A DNA stretch of 64,000 nt from Chryseobacterium cucumeris (GTDB lineage Bacteria; Bacteroidota; Bacteroidia; Flavobacteriales; Weeksellaceae). Location: assembly GCF_001593385.1 (NCBI RefSeq), contig NZ_LUVZ01000012.1, positions 186,001-250,000 of the forward strand. The letters are read 5' to 3'. Numbering within the stretch: the first letter of the stretch is position 1; each line of letters starts with the position of its first letter. The translations under genes and the position numbers were made by a program. The notes below the pieces were generated by a model, which was not told the origin of the DNA, did no database searches, and saw only the letters and a list, made by a program, of their open reading frames with translations. Below are positions 52,175-60,737 of the stretch, piece after piece.

Positions 52175-52768
52175 TTAGAACAGGAAATAACCTATTCCAA
52201 GGGAAAAACTGTGGGGTTTGGACTTAAACTCTTTACTGATGCTCGTAAGACCCGTCTCATATCTCAGATCTACCGTGAAGTTCTTATAATCTAATCCTAC
52301 ACCTCCTGTAACGCCAATATTGGATTTGTCAAACTTTTTAAACCCTTCCTGAATGGCCTGAGAGGCAGATACTTTATTGTTGAAAGCATAGCTGTAAACA
52401 CCTCCGGCAAATACTCTCACATTAAAGTCATCTGCTTTAATCAGTTTATATCCTACTACCACAGGAATATCAATAGCGTTCCATGAAAGTTTTGAAGAGC
52501 TTCCGTCTTGGGATTGGTATGATGTTTTTCTTTTGTTGAACAGAGCTTCTCCCTGCACATACAGTTTTCCGATATCCATTCTTGTCATTACACCTGCCTG
52601 ATAACCGAATCCGTATTTCCCTTCTAAAGAAGATTCCGTGGAGGTTTTTGTAAAGTTTGCCCCTCCCTTTACCCCAATGTGAAAAGCCGGAGTCTGTTGT
52701 GCTTTAGTTTCCATGCTGCAAAAAATGCATAATAGCAATGCACTTAAAGCGAAAAATTGCTGCTTCAT
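52175..52768 (-). CDS. outer-membrane beta-barrel (porin-family, PorT-like) protein
   Basis: The protein is 197 aa with a signal peptide (ends METKAQ). The mature part starts FHIGVKGGANFTKT, the typical entry strand of OMP beta-brl_2 proteins, and ends SFSLGIGYFLF. Eight strands are plausible. It is not PorT itself as far as can be judged. It lies 78 bp upstream of the histidine kinase gene in the same direction, so it may be on the same transcript or close to it. Confidence 0.8.
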   Translation of the reverse strand: MKQQFFALSALLLCIFCSMETKAQQTPAFHIGVKGGANFTKTSTESSLEGKYGFGYQAGVMTRMDIGKLYVQGEALFNKRKTSYQSQDGSSSKLSWNAIDIPVVVGYKLIKADDFNVRVFAGGVYSYAFNNKVSASQAIQEGFKKFDKSNIGVTGGVGLDYKNFTVDLRYETGLTSISKEFKSKPHSFSLGIGYFLF

Positions 52769-52883
52769 AATTTAATTATTGTTAAAAATCTGATGCAAAA
52801 CAACAACTATGGCGGATGAAATTAAATTTTATTTGATGAATGGCAGAGATGCTTTGATAAGGATCTTTTTTAAGGTGAAAAAT

Positions 52884-52914
52884 AAAACCGGAAGCAGAAA
52901 TACTTCCGGTTTTT
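52884..52914 (-). terminator. terminator of the Cys-rich peptide gene
   Basis: AAAACCGGAAG and CTTCCGGTTTT are exact 11-bp arms around a 9-nt loop. T-rich DNA follows on the minus strand. Confidence 0.8.
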
Positions 52915-52925
52915 ATTAGTTGATT

Positions 52926-53168
52926 TTAATAAGGTTGTTCCTCACAAATAGAAGGAGGAGTACATCCACCTCCGCCAGGATTTCCACCTCCACCTACTGC
53001 AATGCATTGTCCCGGATTTCCGTCTTCATACATTTCACAAGCGTATCCCCATGCGCATTGACAGTCGTCCTGACAATTGTAAGAGTTGCCTCCCATATGA
53101 CAGCCATCTATGCCGCTGCCCAGAATTGCAGATAAGTCTTTTCTCAAAAGTTTTTTCATTGTTTTCAT
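52926..53168 (-). CDS. Cys-rich GG-leader peptide (bacteriocin-like)
   Basis: The peptide is 80 aa from ATG 53168; an in-frame ATG at 53159 (MKKLLRKDLSAILGSG) may be the true start and gives 77 aa. The leader KLLRKDLSAILGSG resembles bacteriocin-type leaders that are cut after Gly-(Ser/Ala)-Gly. The core has eight cysteines in a dense set (CQDDCQCAWGYAC, then NPGQC) and a Gly/Pro-rich stretch GGGGNPGGGGC before PPSIC. The role and export route are unknown. It has its own terminator and no adjacent maturation genes. Confidence 0.68.
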   Translation of the reverse strand: MKTMKKLLRKDLSAILGSGIDGCHMGGNSYNCQDDCQCAWGYACEMYEDGNPGQCIAVGGGGNPGGGGCTPPSICEEQPY

Positions 53169-53274
53169 GATAATTGGTATTAAATGTTATTGTTGACAAT
53201 TGTACATCCTTGTAAATATAATAAAATTGTCTTAATGTGTTGTAAATGAATTTTATGTGGAGCTTTTATATAAA

Positions 53275-53302
53275 GAAAAGCCACTCTGAAAGTGGCTTTT
53301 TA
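53275..53302 (-). terminator. terminator of the large lipoprotein gene
   Basis: AAAAGCCACT and AGTGGCTTTT pair around a 4-nt loop, with TCTTTATA after it on the minus strand. Confidence 0.75.
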
Positions 53303-53324
53303 TGATGAATAAGAAAAAGAGTAT

Positions 53325-54632
53325 TTAGAAATTAAATTCCTTCTGGTACAGTACACGTTCTTTTTGGAAAAGAGGAATGGTTCCTTCATATCGTAAAGGA
53401 GCAATTCCAAAGCCGTAGAACATATCCGCCTGGATTTTACCTTTTACTGTAATCACTCCTTTTCTTGCAGGAACAAGAGTTAATCCTAAAGATGAAAGGG
53501 CAGAGGCTCTTCCTTTCAACCCTGAGTTAGCAATAGGAATGGTAAGGAACATTAATCCTACAGCTCCTTTTGCTTCTAAACCACCTTCAGCAGATAAATT
53601 TCCCTCTGCAAGAGTAATAGCAGGTTCTGATTTCTTTTGAAGATTAATGTTAATCTCCGGAGTTTTGCTTACTAAAAAGTTAGCATTTCCTTCAAGATCC
53701 AAAAGCTTTGCCTGTACTTTTCCTGTAGCCTGTACTCCCAGAAAAGGTCCGGCAGATAGGGTAGGGCTTAAGATCAGTCCTGTAGGTCCCAAAACAATAG
53801 GAACGATAGGAATATTTAGATAGTCTGTAGTACTTGCGGTGTAGCCCAGGCTTCCTACAATAGTTGCCGTACTCTGAAGTTTGATATCATCCATGATGAG
53901 GTTAACATAGAAGTTAGACAAATGTCCCCATGAGAATGTGATATTATAATCAATCTTTGGTGTAAATCCTCCTTGTACATTTACACTGGATGTTCCGGCT
54001 GAAGTTAGAGGAAAGGAATACGTTTTATTAAAATTATAACGGTTGAAAGTAATTAATTTCTGATTTTGAAGGTTTTTAGCTTCAATAGAATGTATTCTTT
54101 GATTGATCTGCTCAGAAATCATCCCTTCTACAGGAATATAATTCACCATTCTTCCATCAATATTGACGGGAGCTTTACCGGATGGATCATACACACCGCT
54201 CAGGGTTCCGCTGTAGATAAATTCTTCAAGCTTCGCACTGGAAGTCTGTACTGTAAATTGGTTGTTCAATTTTGAGACAGAACTTACTTTTGAAAGAATG
54301 GTGTTCACTTGATCTCCTTCTATTTTAGTCCCTACAATAACTGTTCCCACGGAGATGCTATCCGTTTGCGGTGTCATACGGCTAAATGTAATTTCTCCTT
54401 CATTGTGAGTTGAAATGGCATTTACTGATTCATCATTCAGAATAATAACATTCTTCTGTAAAGTGAGATTTCCCAAAGTCTTCATAGGGGTAGACTCTGC
54501 AGGTTTTTCAACAGGAGCATCCGCCGGATCATCCTGAGAACAAGACGTTAAAAGAAACAAACAGAAAAAAGAAAATAGAAAGGAAAAGTAAAAATTTCTG
54601 TTGATTTTAAAGTGGTTGGATTTCATTTTCAT
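53325..54632 (-). CDS. large lipoprotein of unknown function
   Basis: The protein is 435 aa. A hydrophobic signal ends LLTSC, with lipid-modified Cys31 (Cys29 from the second Met); the start may be Met1 or Met3 of MKMKS. A Pro/Glu/Asp linker (~32-48) follows. The rest is beta-rich with repeated Gly/Ser/Thr strands (SVNVQGGFTPKIDYNITFSWG, GPTGLILSPTLSAGPFLGVQATGKVQAKLLDLEGNANF). It may form an extracellular beta structure. No family is recognised. It is monocistronic, with terminator at 53275. Confidence 0.7.
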   Translation of the reverse strand: MKMKSNHFKINRNFYFSFLFSFFCLFLLTSCSQDDPADAPVEKPAESTPMKTLGNLTLQKNVIILNDESVNAISTHNEGEITFSRMTPQTDSISVGTVIVGTKIEGDQVNTILSKVSSVSKLNNQFTVQTSSAKLEEFIYSGTLSGVYDPSGKAPVNIDGRMVNYIPVEGMISEQINQRIHSIEAKNLQNQKLITFNRYNFNKTYSFPLTSAGTSSVNVQGGFTPKIDYNITFSWGHLSNFYVNLIMDDIKLQSTATIVGSLGYTASTTDYLNIPIVPIVLGPTGLILSPTLSAGPFLGVQATGKVQAKLLDLEGNANFLVSKTPEININLQKKSEPAITLAEGNLSAEGGLEAKGAVGLMFLTIPIANSGLKGRASALSSLGLTLVPARKGVITVKGKIQADMFYGFGIAPLRYEGTIPLFQKERVLYQKEFNF

Positions 54633-54752
54633 ATAAAGTGATTTTAAGGTTTAATCAAAATTAAGTGAATTATTTAAAACTTACAAAAGAATTGTGTTAA
54701 ATTAATATCAACAACATAATGATCTTTGATTATGTTTTTATTATATGAAAAA

Positions 54753-54782
54753 TAAAAACCCGCTATCATCATAGCGGGTTCT
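54753..54782 (-). terminator. strong terminator downstream of the pepT/TonB-C-like operon
   Basis: AACCCGCTAT and ATAGCGGGTT are exact 10-bp arms around CATC, with TTTATTTTT after it on the minus strand. It lies 6 bp after the stop at 54788. Confidence 0.85.
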
Positions 54783-54787
54783 ATATA

Positions 54788-55354
54788 TTATTTTTTAAAG
54801 GACATTGTTAAAGGAACGGAAACATTTGAAGAGACCGGTTTCCCTTTGTCTTCTGCAGGTTTCCACTTGCCCTTATCTTTAATCCGGTAAAAAGCGGCTT
54901 CAATGAATGCGTTTACATCTTCATTGTTTCCTTTTACCTTGGGATCAAGAGCATTCCCTTTGGAATCTACAACAAAACTTATCGTTGCCTTGTAGGTTTC
55001 CGAAGAAAAGTTAAGAAAATCAAGATTTACAGCTTCATATAAAAGTTTTTGAAAAGCGGTTTTTCCTTTATCGTATTCTGCTTCCTTACTCACTTTTGTT
55101 TTTACAGGAGGATCTGCGTTGATCATTTTCTGATCCTCAAGAGAAGCTTTATCCAAAGCGGTCTTGTAAGCTGTTATTTTATCCTCTGTCAAAAGCCATT
55201 CTTTCTTGGTTCTTAAATCATTAGGCTTAGGATATTTATTATACAGAGCCGTTTTCTTTCTTTCATAGCGTGAGTCTGCCCTCTGAAATTCAGAAACCTG
55301 GGCACTGCTGAAAATAAAAGTGAAAATGAATGCTGATGCTAAGACCTTTTTCAT
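54788..55354 (-). CDS. secreted protein with TonB-C-like end
   Basis: The protein is 188 aa with a signal peptide (ends FSSAQ). A charged helical region rich in Lys and Asp (residues 20-100) is followed by a TonB-C-like domain (YKATISFVVDSKGNALDPKVKG ... KGKWKPAEDKGKPVSSNVSVPLTMSFKK). It is similar in layout to the small protein at 42243. No membrane anchor is present. The start lies 5 nt after the pepT stop, so both are on one transcript. Confidence 0.72.
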   Translation of the reverse strand: MKKVLASAFIFTFIFSSAQVSEFQRADSRYERKKTALYNKYPKPNDLRTKKEWLLTEDKITAYKTALDKASLEDQKMINADPPVKTKVSKEAEYDKGKTAFQKLLYEAVNLDFLNFSSETYKATISFVVDSKGNALDPKVKGNNEDVNAFIEAAFYRIKDKGKWKPAEDKGKPVSSNVSVPLTMSFKK

Positions 55355-55359
55355 GATTA

Positions 55360-56607
55360 TTAAGCTTTTACAATATTAATAATGACTTCAGTTGCTTTTT
55401 CCATGCTCTCCAAAGCTACATATTCGTAGGGTCCGTGGAAGTTGATTCCTCCTGCAAAGATATTCGGGCAGGGAAGTCCCATATAAGAAAGCTGAGCACC
55501 GTCTGTACCTCCTCTGATCGCTTTGATCTTAGGTTCTATACCTGCTTCAGTCATTGCTTTTGCAGCGAGGTCTACAATGTGCATTTTACCTTCAAACTGC
55601 TGTTTCATGTTTCTGTACTGCTCTTTAATCTCTACTTCAGCAGTTCCTTCTCCATGTTTTTGATTGAATTCAGCTACTTTTTCTTCCATGAATTTCTTTC
55701 TGGCTTCAAATTTATCTGCATCATGATCACGGATAATATATTGAAGTTTAGCCTCTGAAATATCAGCCGTAATATCCATTAAGTGATAGAACCCGTCAAA
55801 GCCTTTTGTTGTGGCAGGTGTTTCATTAGCAGGAAGCATTTGAGCAAATTCAGCCGCTAATAGAGCAGCATTGATCATTTTTCCGTAAGCATAACCGGGG
55901 TGAACACTTAATCCGTGGATTTTCACCACGGCTCCGGCTGCGTTAAAGTTTTCATATTCAAGTTCTCCAACTTCTCCGCCATCCATTGTATAAGCCCATT
56001 CTGCACCAAATTTAGCAACGTCAAATTTATGCGCTCCTCTTCCAATCTCTTCATCCGGAGTAAATCCAATAGCAATTCTTCCATGTTTGATTTCCGGATG
56101 CGCGATAAGATATTCAGCAGCTGTTACAATCTCTGCACAGCCGGCTTTATCATCAGCACCAAGAAGCGTATTTCCGTCAGTAGTAATTAATGTCTGACCA
56201 ACATATTTTTTTAAGCTTTCAAATCTTGAAGGAGATAGTGTGAATCCTGTTGCCTGGTTCAAAAGAAGATCGTTTCCATCATAGTTTTCCCAAATCTGAG
56301 GTTTTACATTTTCTCCGCTGAAATCAGGTGAAGTATCATAATGTGAAATAAATCCGATGGTAGGTCTGTCATCATTTTCAAGGTTAGAAGGAACATAGCC
56401 CATAATATAACCATTGCTGTCTATAGAAACATCTTCCAGACCGATGGTCTTAAGTTCTTCAGTAATATAGTTGGCAATATCCCACTGACGTTCAGTAGAA
56501 GGTGTAGTTTCACTTTCTGCATCACTGGTTGAATATATTTTTACATAGCTAAGAAAACGGTTCAGTAATTTTTCTTTCCACAAAGGGTTGAATTCTATTG
56601 TACTCAT
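55360..56607 (-). CDS. pepT: peptidase T (tripeptide aminopeptidase)
   Basis: PepT removes the N-terminal residue from tripeptides using two zinc ions. The 415-aa protein belongs to M20: GFISHYDTSPDFSG has zinc ligands His and Asp; LLGADDKAGCAEIVTAAEYL has a bridging Asp; GFTPDEEIGRGAHKFD has the catalytic Glu. The C-terminus ends with CPNIFAGGINFHGPYEYVALESMEKA, with the conserved His. Length fits PepT. A TAACTTTG -7 box (CAAAGTTA) lies at 56627-56634. Confidence 0.95.
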   Translation of the reverse strand: MSTIEFNPLWKEKLLNRFLSYVKIYSTSDAESETTPSTERQWDIANYITEELKTIGLEDVSIDSNGYIMGYVPSNLENDDRPTIGFISHYDTSPDFSGENVKPQIWENYDGNDLLLNQATGFTLSPSRFESLKKYVGQTLITTDGNTLLGADDKAGCAEIVTAAEYLIAHPEIKHGRIAIGFTPDEEIGRGAHKFDVAKFGAEWAYTMDGGEVGELEYENFNAAGAVVKIHGLSVHPGYAYGKMINAALLAAEFAQMLPANETPATTKGFDGFYHLMDITADISEAKLQYIIRDHDADKFEARKKFMEEKVAEFNQKHGEGTAEVEIKEQYRNMKQQFEGKMHIVDLAAKAMTEAGIEPKIKAIRGGTDGAQLSYMGLPCPNIFAGGINFHGPYEYVALESMEKATEVIINIVKA

Positions 56608-56794
56608 CAGATATCATAAATTTTAACAAAGTTAGCAAATTTGATGCTGAGAATACGTTATTTGCGATTTAATATCAATTATTGAAATTATGAATCAGAT
56701 ATAAATCTTTGAAAATCAAAATAGTGTTAGCTTTGTGTATATAGTGTACCAAGTAGTTTAGTTTTATTATATTTGAGAAAATCAAAAAGTAAAA

Positions 56795-57643
56795 ATGTTT
56801 CTTACCGAATGTCCTAGAGATGCAATGCAGGGATGGGGAGAATTTATCCCTACCGATAAAAAAATAGATTATATCAACTCCTTGATGGATGTTGGCTTTG
56901 ATGTATTGGACTGCCTGAGTTTTGTTTCTCCTAAAGCGATTCCGCAGATGGCTGACTCTGATGAGGTGGCAAAAAATATCGACAAATCACGTTCCAAGAC
57001 CAAAGTTTCTGCTATTATTGGTAATTACAGAGGAGCCGAAAAAGCATTAAAACACGAGTCAGTAGATATTCTGGGCTTTCCGTTCTCTATTTCTGAAACT
57101 TTTCAGCACAGAAATACGAATAAAAGTCAGGAAGAAGCTTTCGATGAAATCATTAAAATGCTTGAGCTGGTAAAAAGTGAAGGGAAACAGCTTAATATCT
57201 ATTTCTCGATGGCTTTTGGAAATCCATATGGCGAAATGTGGAAGTGGGAGGATGTTGACCAATGGGCACAAAAGTTTTCGGACATCGGAGTAAAAGATAT
57301 TTTATTATCAGATACTACCGGAGTGGCAACTCCTGAAACGATTGCTCTTTTGTTTGAAAAAATACCTTCAAAATATCCTGAAATTAATTTCGGGGGACAC
57401 TTTCATAACCGTTATGAAGATTCTTATTCAAAATTAAAAGCGGCTTACGATCAAGGCTGCCGAAGATTTGATAGTGCCATCAAAGGAATCGGAGGATGTC
57501 CAATGGCTAAAGATGATCTTGTGGGAAATATGCCTACAGAACAGGTGATCAATTTTATGAGTGTGGAAAAAGCTGAACATAAGCTGAACCTTCTGAACTT
57601 TGAAAGTTCTTATAACAAGGCGAAGGATATTTTTCATTTTTAA
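56795..57643 (+). CDS. hydroxymethylglutaryl-CoA lyase
   Basis: The enzyme cleaves HMG-CoA to acetyl-CoA and acetoacetate, in leucine breakdown. The 282-aa protein has the TIM barrel of the HMGL-like family: ECPRDAMQG (catalytic Arg and Asp), SDTTGVATPETI, GGHFHNRYEDSYSKL (metal-binding His pair) and the active-site loop GGCPMAKDDLVGN. Substitutions in that loop differ from classic HMG-CoA lyase (GGCPFAPGATGN), so a related lyase activity is possible. Two -7-like boxes (TAGCTTTG at 56728, TATATTTG at 56768) lie upstream. Other leucine genes are not adjacent. Confidence 0.85.
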   Translation: MFLTECPRDAMQGWGEFIPTDKKIDYINSLMDVGFDVLDCLSFVSPKAIPQMADSDEVAKNIDKSRSKTKVSAIIGNYRGAEKALKHESVDILGFPFSISETFQHRNTNKSQEEAFDEIIKMLELVKSEGKQLNIYFSMAFGNPYGEMWKWEDVDQWAQKFSDIGVKDILLSDTTGVATPETIALLFEKIPSKYPEINFGGHFHNRYEDSYSKLKAAYDQGCRRFDSAIKGIGGCPMAKDDLVGNMPTEQVINFMSVEKAEHKLNLLNFESSYNKAKDIFHF

Positions 57644-57653
57644 GAAGAATAAA

Positions 57654-57785
57654 TTTCTCGCAGATTCTGCAGATCCCACAGATAGAAAAGAAGATCTGCT
57701 TAATCAGCAGAATCTGCGAGAAAACTATCAATAGGAGCGGGCTTTAGCCCGCTTTACTATATTAAAATACATATGGCTTTAGCCA
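57654..57785. repeat. cluster of three intergenic palindromes
   Basis: TTTCTCGCAGATTCTGC (57654-57670) and GCAGAATCTGCGAGAAA (57707-57723) are exact 17-bp arms with an inner AGATC/GATCT pair. Next comes AGCGGGCT-TT-AGCCCGCT (57736-57753) and then TGGCT-TT-AGCCA (57774-57785). All three lie in the 175-bp gap between the HMG-CoA lyase and sulfurtransferase genes, which holds no gene. Confidence 0.75.
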
Positions 57786-57818
57786 AAACATAATTAAATT
57801 AACCCAAAAATCAACAAA

Positions 57819-58655
57819 ATGACTCCAATAATTTCGTCATCTGAACTCAAAAATATCCCTGCTGAAAATCTTATTATTATTGATGCTAGAACCGGAAAAG
57901 ATGCAAAGCAAAACTACCTTGATAAACACATTAAGGGAGCCCGGTTCATAGATCTGGACAGAGATCTGGCAGAGATTGGAGAAAATGCTGCTTTTGGAGG
58001 CAGGCATCCGCTTCCTTCCGTAGAAAAGTTTGCAGAGACACTTTCAGATCTTGGGATTTCAGAGGATGCTCATATTGTTGTGTATGATGATAAAAATGCT
58101 TCGAATGCGGCGGCACGTGCCTGGTGGATGGTAAAGTCTTTTGGAATTAAAAATGTTCAGGTTCTCGATGGCGGAATGCAGGCAGCGGAAAAAGCAGGAT
58201 TAGAATTTTCTTCCGGGGAAGAGAAATTTGATAAAGCCGCTTTAATTAAAAAAAATCACTGGAGTCTTCCGGTTTCGAGTCTGGAAGTGGTTGAAAATGA
58301 ATTAACAAACGATTCTTCTACAGTTATTGATGTAAGAGATGCTTATCGTTATAAAGGAGAATCTGAGCCTATTGATTTGGTCGCCGGTCATATTCCGGGA
58401 GCGATTAATATTCCTTTTTCTGAAAACCTTGATGAAAGCGGAAATTTTCTGAGTCCGGAAATCTTAAAAGAAAAATACAGCAAGTTATTACAAGATAAGC
58501 CTGATCGTCTGATCATTCATTGTGGGTCAGGAGTTACTGCGTGTCATACAATTTTAGCCCTGGATTATGCAGGATTTCCCATTCCGGATCTGTATGTAGG
58601 TTCATGGAGTGAATGGAGCAGGAGAGAAGGCAAGGAAATCGCAAAAGATATTTAA
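57819..58655 (+). CDS. two-domain rhodanese-type sulfurtransferase
   Basis: The protein is 278 aa with two rhodanese domains (about 1-140, 150-278). The second carries the active-site cysteine C235 in LIIHCGSGVTACHTIL; CGSGVTA is the pattern of 3-mercaptopyruvate sulfurtransferases (SseA-like). The first domain lacks the Cys. The enzyme transfers sulfur to thiols or cyanide. The gene ends before a bidirectional terminator at 58660. Confidence 0.88.
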   Translation: MTPIISSSELKNIPAENLIIIDARTGKDAKQNYLDKHIKGARFIDLDRDLAEIGENAAFGGRHPLPSVEKFAETLSDLGISEDAHIVVYDDKNASNAAARAWWMVKSFGIKNVQVLDGGMQAAEKAGLEFSSGEEKFDKAALIKKNHWSLPVSSLEVVENELTNDSSTVIDVRDAYRYKGESEPIDLVAGHIPGAINIPFSENLDESGNFLSPEILKEKYSKLLQDKPDRLIIHCGSGVTACHTILALDYAGFPIPDLYVGSWSEWSRREGKEIAKDI

Positions 58656-58659
58656 AAAT

Positions 58660-58692
58660 AAAAACCCCGAAAATACTTCTTCGGGGTTTTAT
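58660..58692. terminator. bidirectional terminator, sulfurtransferase / MIP18 gene
   Basis: AAAACCCCGAA and TTCGGGGTTTT are exact arms around a short loop, with T-rich tail. It sits between convergent genes. Confidence 0.85.
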
Positions 58693-58707
58693 ATTTGTTA
58701 AGAGTGA

Positions 58708-59034
58708 TTAAAGCATTCCCAGCTCAAACTTCGCCTCTTCGCTCATCATATCCTTATTCCAGCTCGGTTCGAAAGTAAGCTCTAAATCTACACTGTTTAC
58801 ATGCTCTACTTCAGCCACTTTATCTTTTACTTCCTGAGGAAGTGTTTCTGCAACCGGACAGTTGGGAGTAGTAAGTGTCATGATAATTTTTACGTCAGCA
58901 TCATCGGAGATCTGGACATCGTAAATCAGCCCTAATTCGTAAATATCTACCGGAATTTCAGGGTCATATACGGTTTTTAATACACCAATGATTTCCTCAC
59001 CAATGTCAGCAATTTGATCGTCTGTAAATTTCAT
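58708..59034 (-). CDS. MIP18-family (DUF59) Fe-S assembly factor
   Basis: The protein is 108 aa. The DUF59 motifs are clear: VYDPEIPVDIYELGLIYDV and TLTTPNCPVAETLP with Cys C59. This is the SufT/PaaD-like group that helps Fe-S cluster insertion. In many Bacteroidota the gene sits in the suf operon; here it stands with an exonuclease gene 3 nt upstream. A link with SufE (7858) is functional only. Confidence 0.9.
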   Translation of the reverse strand: MKFTDDQIADIGEEIIGVLKTVYDPEIPVDIYELGLIYDVQISDDADVKIIMTLTTPNCPVAETLPQEVKDKVAEVEHVNSVDLELTFEPSWNKDMMSEEAKFELGML

Positions 59035-59037
59035 TTT

Positions 59038-59739
59038 TTAATCTAGATTGATATTCCTTTTCAACAAATCTTCCTGACGCATGCGCCGGAAAATATTTGC
59101 CAAAGTTAAGACATCTTTTTCACAATAGTCAACAATTCTCTGCAAGTCTTTTTCTATGTAGTAAATTGATGAAACCATTGAGCCGTCAATATCATCTTTC
59201 GGAGTAGGAATACCAAAGACATGCGCCAGTAGTTCCAGCGATACAAAACTCTTATAATCCCCGAACTTCCAAAGCTCCATTGTATCTATGTGGGGAACCT
59301 CCCATGGTTTTTTTCCAAACATCTGGAACGGTGCCGGTGGCTGTATTCCATTGATTAGATATCTTCTGGCAATCCAAGGAAAATCAAATTCTTTTCCGTT
59401 ATGTGCACAGAGAATCACATTGTAAAGCCTTGGACTGTTGAAGATTTCTCCAAATTCCTGAAGCATTTTCTTTTCATCATGTCCGGAAAAGCTTTTTATT
59501 TTTAAGGTTTCATTCTTTTCAACCATTCCGATGGTGATGCAGATAATTTTTCCAAACTCGGCCATAATACCGGCCCTGTCATAAAACTCTTCTGCAGTCA
59601 CATCTTCTTTTCTCTGGAATTTTGTTTTTTTATCCCACAGATATTGCTCTGTTTCGGATAAGTCGTTCCAGGAGCCTGCCTGTGGAACAGTCTCAATGTC
59701 AAGGAATAAAACTCTTTCTAACGGTATGTTCTGTATCAT
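59038..59739 (-). CDS. DnaQ-like 3'-5' exonuclease
   Basis: The protein is 233 aa of the RNase H-like fold. Exonuclease motif I is LFLDIETVPQAG (D14, E16), motif II is ILCAHNGKEFDFPWIARRYL and motif III is YCEKDVLTLANIFRRM, the DEDDy type with Tyr before the last Asp region. It resembles the PolB-like exonuclease of uncharacterised bacterial proteins. The substrate is probably DNA or RNA 3' ends. The MIP18 gene follows by 3 nt. DEDD exonucleases need Mg, not Fe-S, so the link may be only positional. Confidence 0.85.
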   Translation of the reverse strand: MIQNIPLERVLFLDIETVPQAGSWNDLSETEQYLWDKKTKFQRKEDVTAEEFYDRAGIMAEFGKIICITIGMVEKNETLKIKSFSGHDEKKMLQEFGEIFNSPRLYNVILCAHNGKEFDFPWIARRYLINGIQPPAPFQMFGKKPWEVPHIDTMELWKFGDYKSFVSLELLAHVFGIPTPKDDIDGSMVSSIYYIEKDLQRIVDYCEKDVLTLANIFRRMRQEDLLKRNINLD

Positions 59740-59758
59740 ATGTGTTTTTGTTGGGTAT

Positions 59759-60106
59759 CTATCCTACCTGCATTCCATTTTTTGTAGGTAACGAAGGGGT
59801 TAAAAGAGTAACATCGTTTTTGTCCTCTCCATATAATCCTAACACAAGACATTCGCTGAAGAAATTGGCAATCTGTTTTTTAGGAAAATTGACAACCGCT
59901 AAAATCTGTTTTCCTACAAGGTCTTCTTTTTCATAAAGAGAGGTAATTTGGGCAGATGATTTTCTGATTCCCAAGTCTCCAAAATCGATCTCCAGTTGGT
60001 AAGATGGGTTTCTTGCTTTTTCAAAATCATTTACTGAAAGTATGGTTCCACATCTGATGTCTATTTTTTCAAAATCCGCCCAGGTGATCTCTGGTTTTAC
60101 TGTCAT
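59759..60106 (-). CDS. tRNA-binding-domain protein (CsaA-like)
   Basis: The protein is 115 aa, a single OB fold of the tRNA-binding (EMAP II-like) family. IDIRCGTILSVNDFEKARNPSYQLEIDFGDLG and SAQITSLYEKEDLVGKQILAVVNF match CsaA, which in Bacillus shows export-chaperone activity and binds tRNA-like ligands. The ATG overlaps the stop of the upstream metalloprotease-like gene by 4 bp, so they are translationally coupled. Confidence 0.87.
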   Translation of the reverse strand: MTVKPEITWADFEKIDIRCGTILSVNDFEKARNPSYQLEIDFGDLGIRKSSAQITSLYEKEDLVGKQILAVVNFPKKQIANFFSECLVLGLYGEDKNDVTLLTPSLPTKNGMQVG

Positions 60107-60612
60107 GGTAATTCGTTTATTAAATGTTCTACTTCTATTTTCTGTTCTGCATATTTTTGTTGCAATACTGAGCCTTGACCCATTCTTTTATAATATTCAA
60201 GGGCCTTTCCACCGAAGAATTTTTTATGGAAATCCGAAACTTCCGGAATGTGCGGGAAAACTTTGTGAAAAAGCATTTCATAATACGCTTGAAATTCCCT
60301 TTCATTTTTGTCTTCAATAACTTGTCCGGGTGCTTTTTGTCTTACATGAAGCATTTCGTGGGCAACCATATTCAGAACAAGGTTCAGGTCAAAATCAAAT
60401 AAATTTCTTGGAATCATGACCGTTTGTGGCCCTCCCAGATCTCCTTCTGCAGTGAGAAGCATTGAGGTAGGAGATAATTCCTGCCTAAATCCGAATCCTG
60501 CAAAGTTTTCATGTTCCAGATTAAAAGAATGGATCAGGTATTTAGCAGCATCCAAAATCTGATCATGTTCTTTATAAGCTTCAAGGTGTAAATTGATCTG
60601 TTCGAAATTCAT
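60103..60612 (-). CDS. small HExxH metalloprotease-like protein
   Basis: The protein is 169 aa, cytoplasmic by sequence. The zinc motif HEMLH (H85, E86, H89) follows LVLNMVA, and a downstream Glu in NEREFQAYYEML (about 104-112) is a possible third ligand. C-terminal half has FFGGKALEYYKRMGQGS. No known peptidase family is recognised. It is coupled to the tRNA-binding gene downstream by ATGA overlap. Confidence 0.7.
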   Translation of the reverse strand: MNFEQINLHLEAYKEHDQILDAAKYLIHSFNLEHENFAGFGFRQELSPTSMLLTAEGDLGGPQTVMIPRNLFDFDLNLVLNMVAHEMLHVRQKAPGQVIEDKNEREFQAYYEMLFHKVFPHIPEVSDFHKKFFGGKALEYYKRMGQGSVLQQKYAEQKIEVEHLINELP

Positions 60613-60737
60613 CTGAAGTATGTTTTAAACAAATGTATTAAAATATTGAGAATACTGCCTAAATCAGTCCGATATTTTAATCTGCATAAAAAAGTCCACC
60701 CCGAAAGGCAGACTTTGATTTAAACTAAAAAAATAAA

